Source: Megaleporinus macrocephalus
Taxonomy: Eukaryota; Chordata; Actinopteri; Characiformes; Anostomidae
Direction: 5' to 3'
NCBI GenBank assembly: GCA_021613375.1
Contig: CM038727.1
Span: 4,514,958 to 4,578,957, forward strand
Length of the DNA stretch: 64,000 bases
A model generated the notes under the pieces. The model had not been told where the DNA came from. It saw only the letters and a list, made by a program, of their open reading frames with translations, and ran no database searches. The stretch's first letter is position 1, and every line of letters begins with the position of its first letter. Positions 46,336-58,883 of the stretch are shown one piece after another. A program made the translations under genes and the position numbers.

Positions 46336-49300
46336 TCAATAACTGATAACCGAGAAAGCTCATAGTGGTGAGAGTCGATGGCTGTAGTGGAGAGAGTTGA
46401 TGGCTGTAGTGGTGGAGTTGATGGCTGTAGTGGTGGAGTTGATGATTGTAGTGGTGGAGTTGATGGTTGTAGTGAAGAGAGTTGATGGCTGTAGTGGTGG
46501 AGTTGATGGCTGTAGTGGAGAGAGTTGATGATTGTAGTGGTGGAGTTGATGGTTGTAGTGGGGAGAGCTGATGGCTGTAGTGGAGAGAGTTGATGGCTGT
46601 AGTGGTGAGAGTTGATGGCTGTAGTGGAGAGAGTTGATGGCTGTAGTGGAGAGAGTTGATGGCTATAGTGGAGAGAGTTGATGGCTGTAGTGGGGAGAGC
46701 TGATGGCTGTAGTGGAGAGAGTTGATGGCTGTAGTGGTGAGAGTTGATGGCTGTAGTGGAGAGAGTTGATGGCTATAGTGGAGAGAGTTGATGGCTGTAG
46801 TGGGGAGAGCTGATGGCTGTAGTGGAGAGAGTTGATGGCTGTAGTGGTGAGAGTTGATGGCTGTAGTGGAGAGAGCTGATGGCTGTAGTGGAGAGAGCTG
46901 ATGGCTGTAGTGGTGGAGTTGATGGCTGTAGTGATGGAGTTGATGATTGTAGTGGTGGAGTTGATGGTTGTAGTGGCGAGAGTCGATGGCTGTAGTGGAG
47001 AGAGTTGATGGCTGTAGTGGAGAGAGTTGATGGCTGTAGTGGAGAGAGTTGATGGCTGTAGTGGTGGAGTTGATGGTTGTAGTGGTGAGAGTCGATGACT
47101 ATGTCAATAACTGATAACCGAGAAAGCTCATAGTGGTGAGAGTTGATGACTATAATAAAGTGTATCTCTGTAGTGGGGAGAGTTGATGGCTGTGGTGGGG
47201 AGAGTTGATGGCTGTAGTGGTGGAGTTGATGATTGTAGTGGTGGAGTTGATGGTTGTAGTGGCGAGAGTTGATGGCTGTAGTGGAGAGAGTTGATGGCTG
47301 TAGTGGAGAGAGTTGATGGCTGTAGTGGAGAGAGTCGATGGCTGTAGTGGAGAGAGCTGATGGCTATAGTGGAGAGAGTTGATGGCTGTAGTGGAGAGAG
47401 TTGATGGCTGTAGTGGAGAGAGTTGATGGCTGTAGTCGAGAGAGTTGATGGCTGTAGTGGTGGAGTTGATGGCTGTAGTGGAGAGAGTTGATGGCTGTAG
47501 TGGAGAGAGTTGATGGCTGTAGTGGAGAGAGTCGATGGCTGTAGTGGAGAGAGCTGATGGCTATAGTGGAGAGAGTTGATGGCTGTAGTGGAGAGAGTTG
47601 ATGGCTGTAGTGGAGAGAGTTGATGGCTGTAGTCGAGAGAGTTGATGGCTGTAGTGGAGAGAGTTGATGATTGTAGTGGTGGAGTTGATGGCTGTAGTGG
47701 AGAGAGTTGATGATTGTAGTGGTGAGAGTCGATGGCTGTAGTGGAGAAAGCTGATGGCTGTAGTGGGGAGAGTTGATGGCTGTAGTGGAGAAAGCTGATG
47801 GCTGTAGTGGAGAGAGTTGATGGCTGTAGTGGTGGAGTTAGTGGTTGTAGTGGTGGAGTTGATGGCTGTAGTGGAGAGAGTTGATGGCTATAGTGGAGAG
47901 AGTTGATGGCTGTAGTGGAGAGAGTTGATGGCTATAGTGGAGAGAGTTGATGGCTGTAGTGGTGGAGTTGATGGCTATAGTGGAGAGAGTTGATGGCTGC
48001 AGTGGTGGAGTTGATGGCTGTAGTGGAGAGAGTTGATGGCTATAGTGGAGAGAGTTGATGGCTGTAGTGGTGGAGTTGATGGCTATAGTGGAGAGAGTTG
48101 ATGGCTGTAGTGGAGAGAGTTGATGGCTATAGTGGAGAGAGTTGATGGCTGTAGTGGTGGAGTTGATGGTTGTAGTGGCGAGGGTCGATGGCTGTAGTGG
48201 AGAGAGCTGATGGCTGTAGTGGAGAGAGTTGATGGCTGTAGTGGAGAGAGTTGATGGCTGTAGTGGAGAGAGTTGATGATTGTAGTGGTGGAGTTGATGG
48301 CTGTAGTGGTGGAGTTGATGGTTGTAGTGGCGAGAGTCGATGGCTGTAGTGGAGAGAGCTGATGGCTGTAGTGGAGAGAGCTGATGGCTGTAGTGGAGAG
48401 AGTTGATTGCTGTAGTGGAGAGAGTTGATGGCTGTAGTGGCGAGAGTCGATGGCTGTAGTGGAGAGAGTTGATTGCTGTAGTGGAGAGAGTTGATGGCTG
48501 TAGTGGCGAGAGTCGATGGCTGTAGTGGAGAGAGCTGATGGCTATAGTGGAGAGAGTTGATGGCTGTAGTGGAGAGAGCTGATGGCTGTAGTGGAGAGAG
48601 TTGATGGCTGTAGTGGAGAGAGTTGATGGCTATAGTGGAGAGAGTTGATGGCTGTAGTGGTGGAGTTGATGGTTGTAGTGGCGAGAGTCGATGGCTGTAG
48701 TGGAGAGAGCTGATGGCTATAGTGGAGAGAGTTGATGGCTGTAGTGGAGAGAGTTGATGGCTGTAGTGGAGAGAGTTGATGATTGTAGTGGTGGAGTTGA
48801 TGGCTGTAGTGGTGGGGTTGATGGTTGTAGTGGCGAGAGTCGATGGCTGTAGTGGAGAGAGCTGATGGCTGTAGTGGAGAGAGTTGATGGCTGTAGTGGG
48901 GAGAGTTGATGGCTGTGGTGGAGAGAGTTGATGGCTGTAGTGGTGGAGTTGATGGCTGTAGTGGAGAGAGTTGATGGCTGTAGTGGAGAGAGTTGATGGC
49001 TGTAGTGGAGAGAGTCGATGGCTGTAGTGGAGAGAGCTGATGGCTATAGTGGAGAGAGTTGATGGCTGTAGTGGAGAGAGTTGATGGCTGTAGTGGAGAG
49101 AGTTGATGGCTGTAGTCGAGAGAGTTGATGGCTGTAGTGGAGAGAGTTGATGATTGTAGTGGTGGAGTTGATGGCTGTAGTGGAGAGAGTTGATGATTGT
49201 AGTGGTGAGAGTCGATGGCTGTAGTGGAGAAAGCTGATGGCTGTAGTGGGGAGAGTTGATGGCTGTAGTGGAGAAAGCTGATGGCTGTAGTCGAGAGAGT

Positions 49301-52150
49301 TGATGGCTGTAGTGGTGGAGTTAGTGGTTGTAGTGGTGGAGTTGATGGCTGTAGTGGAGAGAGTTGATGGCTATAGTGGAGAGAGTTGATGGCTGTAGTG
49401 GAGAGAGTTGATGGCTATAGTGGAGAGAGTTGATGGCTGTAGTGGTGGAGTTGATGGCTATAGTGGAGAGAGTTGATGGCTGCAGTGGTGGAGTTGATGG
49501 CTGTAGTGGAGAGAGTTGATGGCTATAGTGGAGAGAGTTGATGGCTGTAGTGGTGGAGTTGATGGCTATAGTGGAGAGAGTTGATGGCTGTAGTGGAGAG
49601 AGTTGATGGCTATAGTGGAGAGAGTTGATGGCTGTAGTGGTGGAGTTGATGGTTGTAGTGGCGAGGGTCGATGGCTGTAGTGGAGAGAGCTGATGGCTGT
49701 AGTGGAGAGAGTTGATGGCTGTAGTGGAGAGAGTTGATGGCTGTAGTGGAGAGAGTTGATGATTGTAGTGGTGGAGTTGATGGCTGTAGTGGTGGAGTTG
49801 ATGGTTGTAGTGGCGAGAGTCGATGGCTGTAGTGGAGAGAGCTGATGGCTGTAGTGGAGAGAGCTGATGGCTGTAGTGGAGAGAGTTGATGGCTGTAGTG
49901 GAGAGAGTTGATGGCTGTAGTGGAGAGAGTTGATGGCTGTAGTGGTGGAGTTGATGGCTGTAGTGGCGAGAGTCGATGGCTGTAGTGGAGAGAGCTGATG
50001 GCTATAGTGGAGAGAGTTGATGGCTGTAGTGGAGAGAGCTGATGGCTGTAGTGGAGAGAGTTGATGGCTGTAGTGGAGAGAGTTGATGGCTATAGTGGAG
50101 AGAGTTGATGGCTGTAGTGGTGGAGTTGATGGTTGTAGTGGCGAGAGTCGATGGCTGTAGTGGAGAGAGCTGATGGCTATAGTGGAGAGAGTTGATGGCT
50201 GTAGTGGAGAGAGTTGATGGCTGTAGTGGAGAGAGTTGATGATTGTAGTGGTGGAGTTGATGGCTGTAGTGGTGGGGTTGATGGTTGTAGTGGCGAGAGT
50301 CGATGGCTGTAGTGGAGAGAGCTGATGGCTGTAGTGGAGAGAGTTGATGGCTGTAGTGGGGAGAGTTGATGGCTGTGGTGGAGAGAGTTGATGGCTATAG
50401 TGGAGAGAGTTGATGGCTGTAGTGGAGAGAGTTGATGGCTGTAGTGGTGGAGTTGATGGCTGTAGTAGAGAGAGTTGATGGCTGTAGTGGAGAGAGCTGA
50501 TGGCTATAGTGGAGAGAGTTGATGGCTGTAGTGGAGAGAGTTGATGGCTGTAGTGGAGAGAGTTGATGGCTATAGTGGAGAGAGTTGATGGCTGTAGTGG
50601 TGGAGTTGATGGTTGTAGTGGCGAGAGTCGATGGCTGTAGTGGAGAGAGCTGATGGCTATAGTGGAGAGAGTTGATGGCTGTAGTGGAGAGAGTTGATGG
50701 CTATAGTGGAGAGAGTTGATGATTGTAGTGGTGGAGTTGATGGCTGTAGTGGAGAGAGCTGATGGCTGTAGTGGAGAGAGTTGATGGCTGTAGTGGGGAG
50801 AGTTGATGGCTGTGGTGGAGAGAGTTGATGGCTGTAGTGGAGAGAGTTGATGGCTATAGTGGAGAGAGTTGATGGCTGTAGTGGGGAGAGTTGATGGCTG
50901 TGGTGGAGAGAGTTGATGGCTGTGGTGGAGAGAGTTGATGGCTATAGTGGAGAGAGTTGATGGCTGTAGTGGAGAGAGTTGATGGCTGTAGTGGTGGAGT
51001 TGATGGCTGTAGTAGAGAGAGTTGATGGCTGTAGTGGAGAGAGTTGATGGCTATAGTGGAGAGAGTTGATGGCTGTAGTGGTGGAGTTGATGGTTGTAGT
51101 GGCGAGAGTCGATGGCTGTAGTGGAGAGAGCTGATGGCTATAGTGGAGAGAGTTGATGGCTGTAGTGGAGAGAGTTGATGGCTATAGTGGAGAGAGTTGA
51201 TGATTGTAGTGGTGGAGTTGATGGCTGTAGTGGAGAGAGCTGATGGCTGTAGTGGAGAGAGTTGATGGCTGTAGTGGGGAGAGTTGATGGCTGTGGTGGA
51301 GAGAGTTGATGGCTGTAGTGGAGAGAGTTGATGGCTATAGTGGAGAGAGTTGATGGCTGTAGTGGGGAGAGTTGATGGCTGTGGTGGAGAGAGTTGATGG
51401 CTGTGGTGGAGAGAGTTGATGGCTATAGTGGAGAGAGTTGATGGCTGTAGTGGAGAGAGTTGATGGCTGTAGTGGTGGAGTTGATGGCTGTAGTAGAGAG
51501 AGTTGATGGCTGTAGTGGAGAGAGTTGATGGCTGTAGTGGAGAGAGTTGATGGCTATAGTGGAGAGAGTTGATGGCTGTAGTGGTGGAGTTGATGGTTGT
51601 AGTGGCGAGAGTCGATGGCTGTAGTGGAGAGAGTTGATGGCTGTAGTGGAGAGAGTTGATGATTGTAGTGGTGGAGTTGATGGCTGTAGTGGTGGAGTTG
51701 ATGGTTGTAGTGGCGAGAGTCGATGGCTGTAGTGGAGAGAGTTGATGATTGTAGTGGTGGAGTTGATGGCTGTAGTGGAGAGAGTTGATGATTGTAGTGG
51801 TGGAGTTGATGGCTGTAGTGGAGAGAGTTGATGATTGTAGTGGTGGAGTTGATGGTTGTAGTGGTGAGAGTCGATGACTATGTCAATAACTGATAACCGA
51901 GAAAGCTCATAGTGGTGAGAGTTGATGACTGTAATAAAGTGTATCTCTGTAGTGGGGAGAGTTGATGGCTGTGGTGGGGAGAGTTGATGGCTGTGGTGGG
52001 GAGAGTTGATGGCTGTGGTGGGGAGATTTGATGGCTGTGGTGGTGAGAATCGACAACTACGTCAATAACTGATGACCGAGAAAGCTCATAGTGGTGAGAG
52101 TTGATGGCTGTAGTGGTGAGAGTTGATGGCTGTAGTGGTGAGAGTTGTGA
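46336..52150. repeat. 22-bp minisatellite, TTGATGGCTGTAGTGG subfamily
   Basis: Main units are GAGAGAGTTGATGGCTGTAG plus TG and a shorter GTGGAGTTGATGGCTGTAGT, with CTATAG, GATTGTAG and GGTTGTAG variants. Roughly 265 units. Higher-order blocks repeat at offsets of 1483 bp (about 47330-48800 and 48810-50290) and 481 bp (within 50460-51480). A 40-bp non-array spacer appears four times (46336, 47104, 51883, 52062). Confidence 0.96.
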
Positions 52151-52164
52151 CTGTAATGGTCTCT

Positions 52165-52560
52165 TACTGGACTTCCTAAAAAACACTTAGACTGGTCCAG
52201 AACACAGCAGCTGGGATCCTAACAAACACTAAACAGATCTCAGATCAGCCCTGTTTTTAAAGAGCTGCACTGACTACCTGTATCTTTTAGAACAGACTTT
52301 AAACTTCTGTACTCGACTATAAAGCTCTAAATAATCTAGAACCTGCTACATCACAGAACGTCTCTCTGTTTATGTTCCAGCTGCTGATCTTAGATCTGCA
52401 GATACTGACCTTCTGTACAAACACCTTCAGTAACATCCAGAGAACCTGGAGACACTCTTTCCGCTCTTCTGCTTCTAAACTGTGGAGCTCAGTTCAGCTG
52501 TAACTCACAGATTCACTGAACACTCATTATCTCTCAGCGCTGTAGCGACACGCTTTCTGT
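52165..52560 (+). mobile_element. LINE ORF2 C-terminal remnant (L2/CR1-like)
   Basis: One plus frame reads VQNTAAGILTNTK, then, after scattered stops, LDYKALNNLEPATSQNVSLF, and further on HSFRSSASKLWSSVQL. These correspond in order to the VQNAAARLLTxTK, FKALHxLAPxY and AxxLWNSLP regions near the C-terminus of L2/CR1-type ORF2 proteins. At least four in-frame stops make this a dead copy. Confidence 0.7.
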
Positions 52561-52880
52561 AGCCGCGGAGACGAGGAACTCTGAGAAGTCTGTAAAGTCA
52601 TGAGTCTTGAACACTTGCAGGTTGTTATCTCACCTAATCTCCATTTTGAAGGTCACCTCCGCCGCCTCCACTTCAAAAACGTCAATCGGGGAGATAATTG
52701 GTGCTGACTGGAGCTCCCCAGCCGTCTTCCTCCTCTTGCTCGCTGCATTAAGATGGAGTTCTGCTGTCCTCTTCGCTCATCTTCCCTTCTCCTTCCTCCT
52801 CTTCTCATTCCCTCCTTTTCTACCCCTTTCATTTTCTCAGTATTCAAACTCACATGCATAGCTTTCTCCGTTATCAGTTA
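52561..52880. other. Unrecognised DNA
   Basis: Normal complexity. 52700-52850 is pyrimidine-rich. No exon is supported. Confidence 0.35.
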
Positions 52881-53935
52881 CTGACGTCCCATTCTTAATC
52901 CATAGGGTTTAATATGATGTCGGCCCAACCTTTGCAGCTATAACAGCTTCACCTCTTCTGGGAAGGCTCTCCACACGGTTTAGGAGAGTGTTTATGGGAA
53001 TGTTGGACCGTTCTTCCAGAAGAACATTAGTGAGATAAGACGCTGATGTTGGATGAGAAGGTCTGGCTCACAGTCTTCACTCTAATTCATCCCAAAGGTG
53101 TTCTATCAGGTTGAGGTCAGGACTCTGTGCAGGCCAGTCAAGTTCTTCCACACCAAACTCCTCCTCCATGTCTTTATGGAGCTGTGCACTGGTGGGCAGT
53201 CATGTTGGAACAGGAAGTGGCCGTCCACCAAACTGTGCCCACAAAGTTGGGAGCATGAAGTTGTCCAGAATGTCTTGGTCTGCTGATTTCCTTTCACTTG
53301 AACTGAGGGGCCGAGCCCACCTCCTGAAACACAACCCCACACCATAATCCCCCCTCCACCAAACTTTACACTCAGCACAATGCAGTGAGACTCATCCATC
53401 AGACTGCCAGACGGAGAAACGTGATTGGTTACTCCAGAGAGCTCCAGAGTCCAGTGGAGACTTAAGGCTTGGATGCAGCTGCTCGGCCATGGAGACCCAT
53501 TCCATGAAGCTCTCTATTCTCTGTTCTTGAGCTGATCTGAAGACCACATGAAGTTTGGAGGTCTGTAGTGATGGACTCTGTAGAAAGTTGGTGACCTCTG
53601 TGCTCTATGCTCCTCAGCATCCGCTGACCCGCTCTGTCATTGTACGTGTTCTACCACTTGGTGTCTGAGTTGCTGTCGTTCTCAATCACTTCCACTTTGT
53701 TCTAACACCACTGAAAGTCCACTGTGGAATATTTAGTAGTGAGGAAACTTCACCACTGGACTTGTTGTACAGGTGGCGTCCTATCACGGTACCACACTGA
53801 AATTCATTTTTTATTAATTCGTGTAGAAGCAGTCTGCATGACTAGGTTCTGCTTTTATACACCTGTGGCCATGAACTGATTGGAACACCTGAATTCAGTG
53901 ATTTGGATGAGTGAGTGAACACTTTTGGAAATATG
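52881..53935 (-). mobile_element. Tc1-like transposon, copy 2, transposase on the minus strand (decayed)
   Basis: Same family as 27799-29027 but lacking the left terminal repeat. The right end GAGTGAACACTTTTGGAAAT keeps the inverted-repeat pattern. On the minus strand 53106-53399 runs [20 protein letters not shown] and then FLFQHDCPPVHS, the latter containing the FQHDNAPxH catalytic-aspartate motif. The PDLNPIE region is not in an open frame. An internal stretch near 53460 is deleted relative to copy 1 (SPVASCFTPLH-coding part missing). Confidence 0.9.
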
Positions 53936-54750
53936 CATACTCACGACTTCTGCACTGCAGCTACCTGATTTTGTGCAGACTACTCGACTTTTTCATGCCT
54001 TAATTTTGAGGTTCCTGATCACCAGCAGCAAGGACCCCTCAGAGAAGACCACAGGTGAGGAGCCTGGTGAGTTCAGGGTCCATGTATCCTGTTTCCTGAT
54101 GACTAGCAATGCAATCCAGAGCTCGTTGGAAAGGGCTCATCAGGCTCTACTGATCTGTTGTGGGTTGGCTTTCTTTACTCTACTGCTCTACAGCAAAGAT
54201 CAGATATTATACGTGGTTGTCTTTTGGTTTTCTGTCAAGTGTGCTTGGTGATGGAGCTTAATGCCCCGCAATCCTGTACAGTTAGCAGAGTTATGGTTCT
54301 CTAACTTTCTAATGTTCTCCAGAAAATCTCCATTGGCAAGCTTCTTGGCAAGGCCACCTTTGGTGGACCTACGTCAGATACAAAGTTGTGAGATTCTGGG
54401 GGCCCTGAAGACTAGCATTGCGATCCAGGGCTCTTGGAAAGGGGCACAATGTGCTCTACTGATCTGTGGAGTTTGGCTACATCAAGACAGTGGCATCTTC
54501 TCCTGTGGCTCTATTACTGTTTTTTATTGAAATTGCTTGAATCCAACTGCTAGTGGAGAGTAGACCTACCACAGTTTCAAGGTTGGTTGAAGGCACAGCT
54601 ACAGTGGAGAACAAGGCACAGGTGACAAAGGTAGTATGGGCATTGTGCATGGTGACCAGCTTGTGGTTACGCTGGTGAGGTTCCCACCGGGGTCGAGCTG
54701 CGGTGAGCATTACGGAAACGGCAGCTGCAAATTGAGATCTTAATTTTAAT
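53936..54750. other. Unrecognised DNA with an internal duplication
   Basis: GACTAGCAATGCAATCCAGA at 54101 recurs as GACTAGCATTGCGATCCAGG at 54410, each followed by similar CTC-TTGGAAAGGG and CTCTACTGATCTGT stretches. This may be part of an unknown transposon. Open frames on both strands have no family resemblance I can name. Confidence 0.45.
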
Positions 54751-55744
54751 GCAATGTTTTCTTTTTTTTTTTAAATACCATAAGCAGTTATTACATTACC
54801 CCATACCACCCCCCCTCCAACACCTGCTATGGTAATGCACCACCGCAGCAGCCCTACTGTGATGTAATCAATCACATTAACAATACTATAGTCATCATAT
54901 TATCACTAATAGTGAATGTACGTGACCTGATTGGTTTTAATTATGGACGTGTACCTGATCCTATAGACGCTCCCGTCACTCTCATGTTAGATCATTAAAA
55001 TCACGCGTGACGTTTAGAGCAGGTCTTCATCGTTTAGCTCCACCCTAAACACTAACAGGCTGCTGGTGTGTGTGTGAAAGCGTGATGACTCATCCTCTGG
55101 GTCTCTTGCCTCCTGCTTCCTCCTTCTCTTCCTCTCCGTGCCCCACCAGCTCTTAGCGCTCCGCGATGATTGGCCGTTTCTCTCGCCTTTCTGCTGCCCG
55201 TCGTCTCCCATGGTAACCAGACTGGGGGGGGTGGAGAGAGGGTGACAAAGCATCACCTGTCAGTGTCGGGTCTCGTCACTGTCTGACCCCGACTCGCCTC
55301 ATCTCTCTCTCTCTCTCTCTCACTCTTTCTCTATCCCTCTCTCTCGCACACACTCACACACTGATTGAGTTACACAAGCTGTCAGCTTTTCCCGAGGTGG
55401 AGTAACACACAAACACACATCATCATCATTCATTTATTATTAACTTGTTTAATTTAATGGAATTAAGAGTTGAGTCTAAATCTGGTCTGGACTGTTGATT
55501 AGTGCTGATGGTGTTCAAAGCAGCGGCTCTGAAGAATACAGCACAGCAACACGTACGTGAAATGAACTGTGATTCGTCATTACAGCAAACAGAACGTACC
55601 ACAACATGCAGCAATGCCGCTGCACCTCCACTTTCCGCATCTGTGATTCCAATAAATACCATCATCTATAGAATTCCAATTTTCCACGGAGCACATCACT
55701 GTTAGGGTAACTATTCACAGTACATACACATGTAGTAGTGTAAT
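54751..55744. other. Unrecognised DNA with short simple repeats
   Basis: Poly-T near 54762-54772, a C-run near 54810, a CT run at 55301-55325 and CA-rich DNA near 55345-55420. The rest is of normal complexity. No exon is supported. Confidence 0.35.
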
Positions 55745-56106
55745 ACCTGGAGGATAGGAGTGTTGGGCGGGGGTGAGGGGGTGGGGCATGGAAGGGGTGG
55801 TGGATAGGGCGTGGAGGATGGGATTGAGGTCATGGAGCAAGGGGAGTGAACAGGTGGATTGTGGAGGATAGGGCGTGGAGGGTGGGTGGTGGGGGTTAAG
55901 GGATAGGTTGGAGCATGGGGAGTGATGGGGTGGAGCGTGGGGGATAGGATGTGGGGGTTGAGAGGATTGGGCGTGGAGGGTGGGGGTTGGGATATGGGAT
56001 ATGGGATGGTTTGGAGCATGCGGAGTGATGGCGTGGGGGTTGAGAGGATAGGGTGTGGGGGTTGGGGGGTGGGGTTGAGGATGTGGTACAGCATATGGAG
56101 TGATGG
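55745..56106. repeat. G-rich degenerate minisatellite up to the gap
   Basis: Built from GTGGAGGATAGGGCGTGGAG, GGGGGTTGAGAGGATAGGG and TGGAGCATGGGGAGTGATGG. Nearly free of C on the plus strand, with many runs of 3-6 G at short spacing. It runs straight into the assembly gap. Confidence 0.9.
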
Positions 56107-57106
56107 NNNNNNNNNNNNNNNNNNNNNNNNNNNNNNNNNNNNNNNNNNNNNNNNNNNNNNNNNNNNNNNNNNNNNNNNNNNNNNNNNNNNNNNNNNNNNN
56201 NNNNNNNNNNNNNNNNNNNNNNNNNNNNNNNNNNNNNNNNNNNNNNNNNNNNNNNNNNNNNNNNNNNNNNNNNNNNNNNNNNNNNNNNNNNNNNNNNNNN
56301 NNNNNNNNNNNNNNNNNNNNNNNNNNNNNNNNNNNNNNNNNNNNNNNNNNNNNNNNNNNNNNNNNNNNNNNNNNNNNNNNNNNNNNNNNNNNNNNNNNNN
56401 NNNNNNNNNNNNNNNNNNNNNNNNNNNNNNNNNNNNNNNNNNNNNNNNNNNNNNNNNNNNNNNNNNNNNNNNNNNNNNNNNNNNNNNNNNNNNNNNNNNN
56501 NNNNNNNNNNNNNNNNNNNNNNNNNNNNNNNNNNNNNNNNNNNNNNNNNNNNNNNNNNNNNNNNNNNNNNNNNNNNNNNNNNNNNNNNNNNNNNNNNNNN
56601 NNNNNNNNNNNNNNNNNNNNNNNNNNNNNNNNNNNNNNNNNNNNNNNNNNNNNNNNNNNNNNNNNNNNNNNNNNNNNNNNNNNNNNNNNNNNNNNNNNNN
56701 NNNNNNNNNNNNNNNNNNNNNNNNNNNNNNNNNNNNNNNNNNNNNNNNNNNNNNNNNNNNNNNNNNNNNNNNNNNNNNNNNNNNNNNNNNNNNNNNNNNN
56801 NNNNNNNNNNNNNNNNNNNNNNNNNNNNNNNNNNNNNNNNNNNNNNNNNNNNNNNNNNNNNNNNNNNNNNNNNNNNNNNNNNNNNNNNNNNNNNNNNNNN
56901 NNNNNNNNNNNNNNNNNNNNNNNNNNNNNNNNNNNNNNNNNNNNNNNNNNNNNNNNNNNNNNNNNNNNNNNNNNNNNNNNNNNNNNNNNNNNNNNNNNNN
57001 NNNNNNNNNNNNNNNNNNNNNNNNNNNNNNNNNNNNNNNNNNNNNNNNNNNNNNNNNNNNNNNNNNNNNNNNNNNNNNNNNNNNNNNNNNNNNNNNNNNN
57101 NNNNNN
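56107..57106. other. Assembly gap, exactly 1000 N
   Basis: A round 1000-base run of N, which usually denotes a gap of unknown or arbitrary size. Any frame bridging it is meaningless. Confidence 0.99.
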
Positions 57107-57185
57107 TTCTCTCCTCCTTTCTCTCTCTTCTCTCTATCTCTTCTTTCACTGTTTCTCTTTCTCTGTCTCTCTTGTCCTTTTTCTC

Positions 57186-57231
<46 letters not shown>

Positions 57232-57290
57232 CTCCCTTTTCTTCATCTTTCTTTTCTCACCTCTCTCTCTCTCTCTCTCTCTCTGTCTGT
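57107..57290. repeat. CT-rich simple repeat
   Basis: A pyrimidine tract of TCTC/TTTC runs, starting at the right edge of the gap. Confidence 0.95.
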
Positions 57291-57399
57291 GTAGCTCTCT
57301 CTATCTTGGCATCATATGTATAATTAAATTAAACAGTAAGATTTACGCTGAGTCGGTCAGAGAAGTTCAGAGTGAAACTCTTTGTTCTGGACAAACTTT

Positions 57400-58803
57400 T
57401 CACTGTCCACCTCACACAGTCCACCTCTCACAGTCCACCTCTCACTGTCCACCTCTCACAGTCCACCTCTCACTGTCCACCTCACACAGTCCACCTCTCA
57501 CAGTCCACCTCTCACAGTCCACCTCACTTAGTCTACCTCTCACAGTCCTCCTCACACAGTCCACCTCTCACAGTCCACCCCTCACAGTCCACCTCACACA
57601 GTCCACCTCTCACAGTCCACCTCTCACTGTCCACCTCACACAGTCCACCTCTCACAGTCCACCTCTCACAGTCCACCTCACACAGTCCACCTCACTTAGT
57701 CTACCTCTCACAGTCCACCTCACACAGTCCACCTCACACAGTCCACCTCACATAGTCCACCTCGCAGAGTCCACCTCACACAGTCCACCTCACACAGTCC
57801 ACCTCACATAGTCCACCTCGCAGAGTCCACCTCACACAGTCCACCTCACATAGTCCACCTCGCAGAGTCCACCTCACACAGTCCACCTCACAGTCCTCCT
57901 CACACAGTCCACCTAACACAGCCCACCTTGCAGAGTCCACCTCACATAGTCCACCTCACATAGTCCACCTCGCAGAGTCCACCTCACATAGTCCACCTCG
58001 CAGAGTCCACCTCACACAGTCCACCTCTCACAGTTCACCTCACACAGTCCACCTCACACAGCCCACCTTGCAGAGTCCACCTCACATAGTCCACCTCACA
58101 TAGTCCACCTTGCAGAGTCCACCTCACACAGTCCACCTCACACAGTCCACCTCTCACAGTCCACCTCACACAGTCCACCTCTCACAGTCCACCTCTCACA
58201 GTCCACCTCACACAGTCCACCTCACTTAGTCTACCTCTCACAGTCCACCTCACACAGTCCACCTCACACAGTCCACCTCACATAGTCCACCTCGCAGAGT
58301 CCACCTCACACAGTCCACCTCACACAGTCCACCTCACACAGTCCACCTCACATAGTCCACCTCGCAGAGTCCACCTCACATAGTCCACCTCGCAGAGTCC
58401 ACCTCACACAGTCCACCTCACAGTCCTCCTCACACAGTCCACCTCACACAGCCCACCTTGCAGAGTCCACCTCACATAGTCCACCTCGCAGAGTCCACCT
58501 CACACAGTCCACCTCTCACAGTCCACCTCACATAGTCCACCTCGCAGAGTCCACCTCACACAGTCCACCTCTCACAGTCCACCTCACTTAGTCTACCTCT
58601 CACAGTCCTCCTCACACAGTCCACCTCACACAGCCCACCTTGCAGAGTCCACCTCACATAGTCCACCTCACATAGTCCACCTCGCAGAGTCCACCTCACA
58701 TAGTCCACCTCGCAGAGTCCACCTCACACAGTCCACCTCTCACAGTTCACCTCACACTGTCCACCTCACATAGTCCTCCTCACAAAGTCCACCTCACACA
58801 GTT
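57400..58803. repeat. 14-bp minisatellite, about 100 units
   Basis: The unit is TCCACCTCACACAG, with TCTCACAG, ACATAG, CGCAGAG and ACTTAG variants. Marker series such as CTTAGTCTACC and CCTTGCAGAG recur, showing longer-range block duplication (for example around 57690-57900 and 58200-58430). Open frames are artefacts. Confidence 0.96.
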
Positions 58804-58883
58804 CATACACAAAGATATTATATTAACTGGTTATGATTATATATATATATATAAAATCACCCATAACATTAAAACCACCTCCC

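Noticed and set aside
55711..57811. Open frames of 400-630 codons across the N run
   Set aside because: They bridge undetermined bases and simple repeats, so they carry no information.
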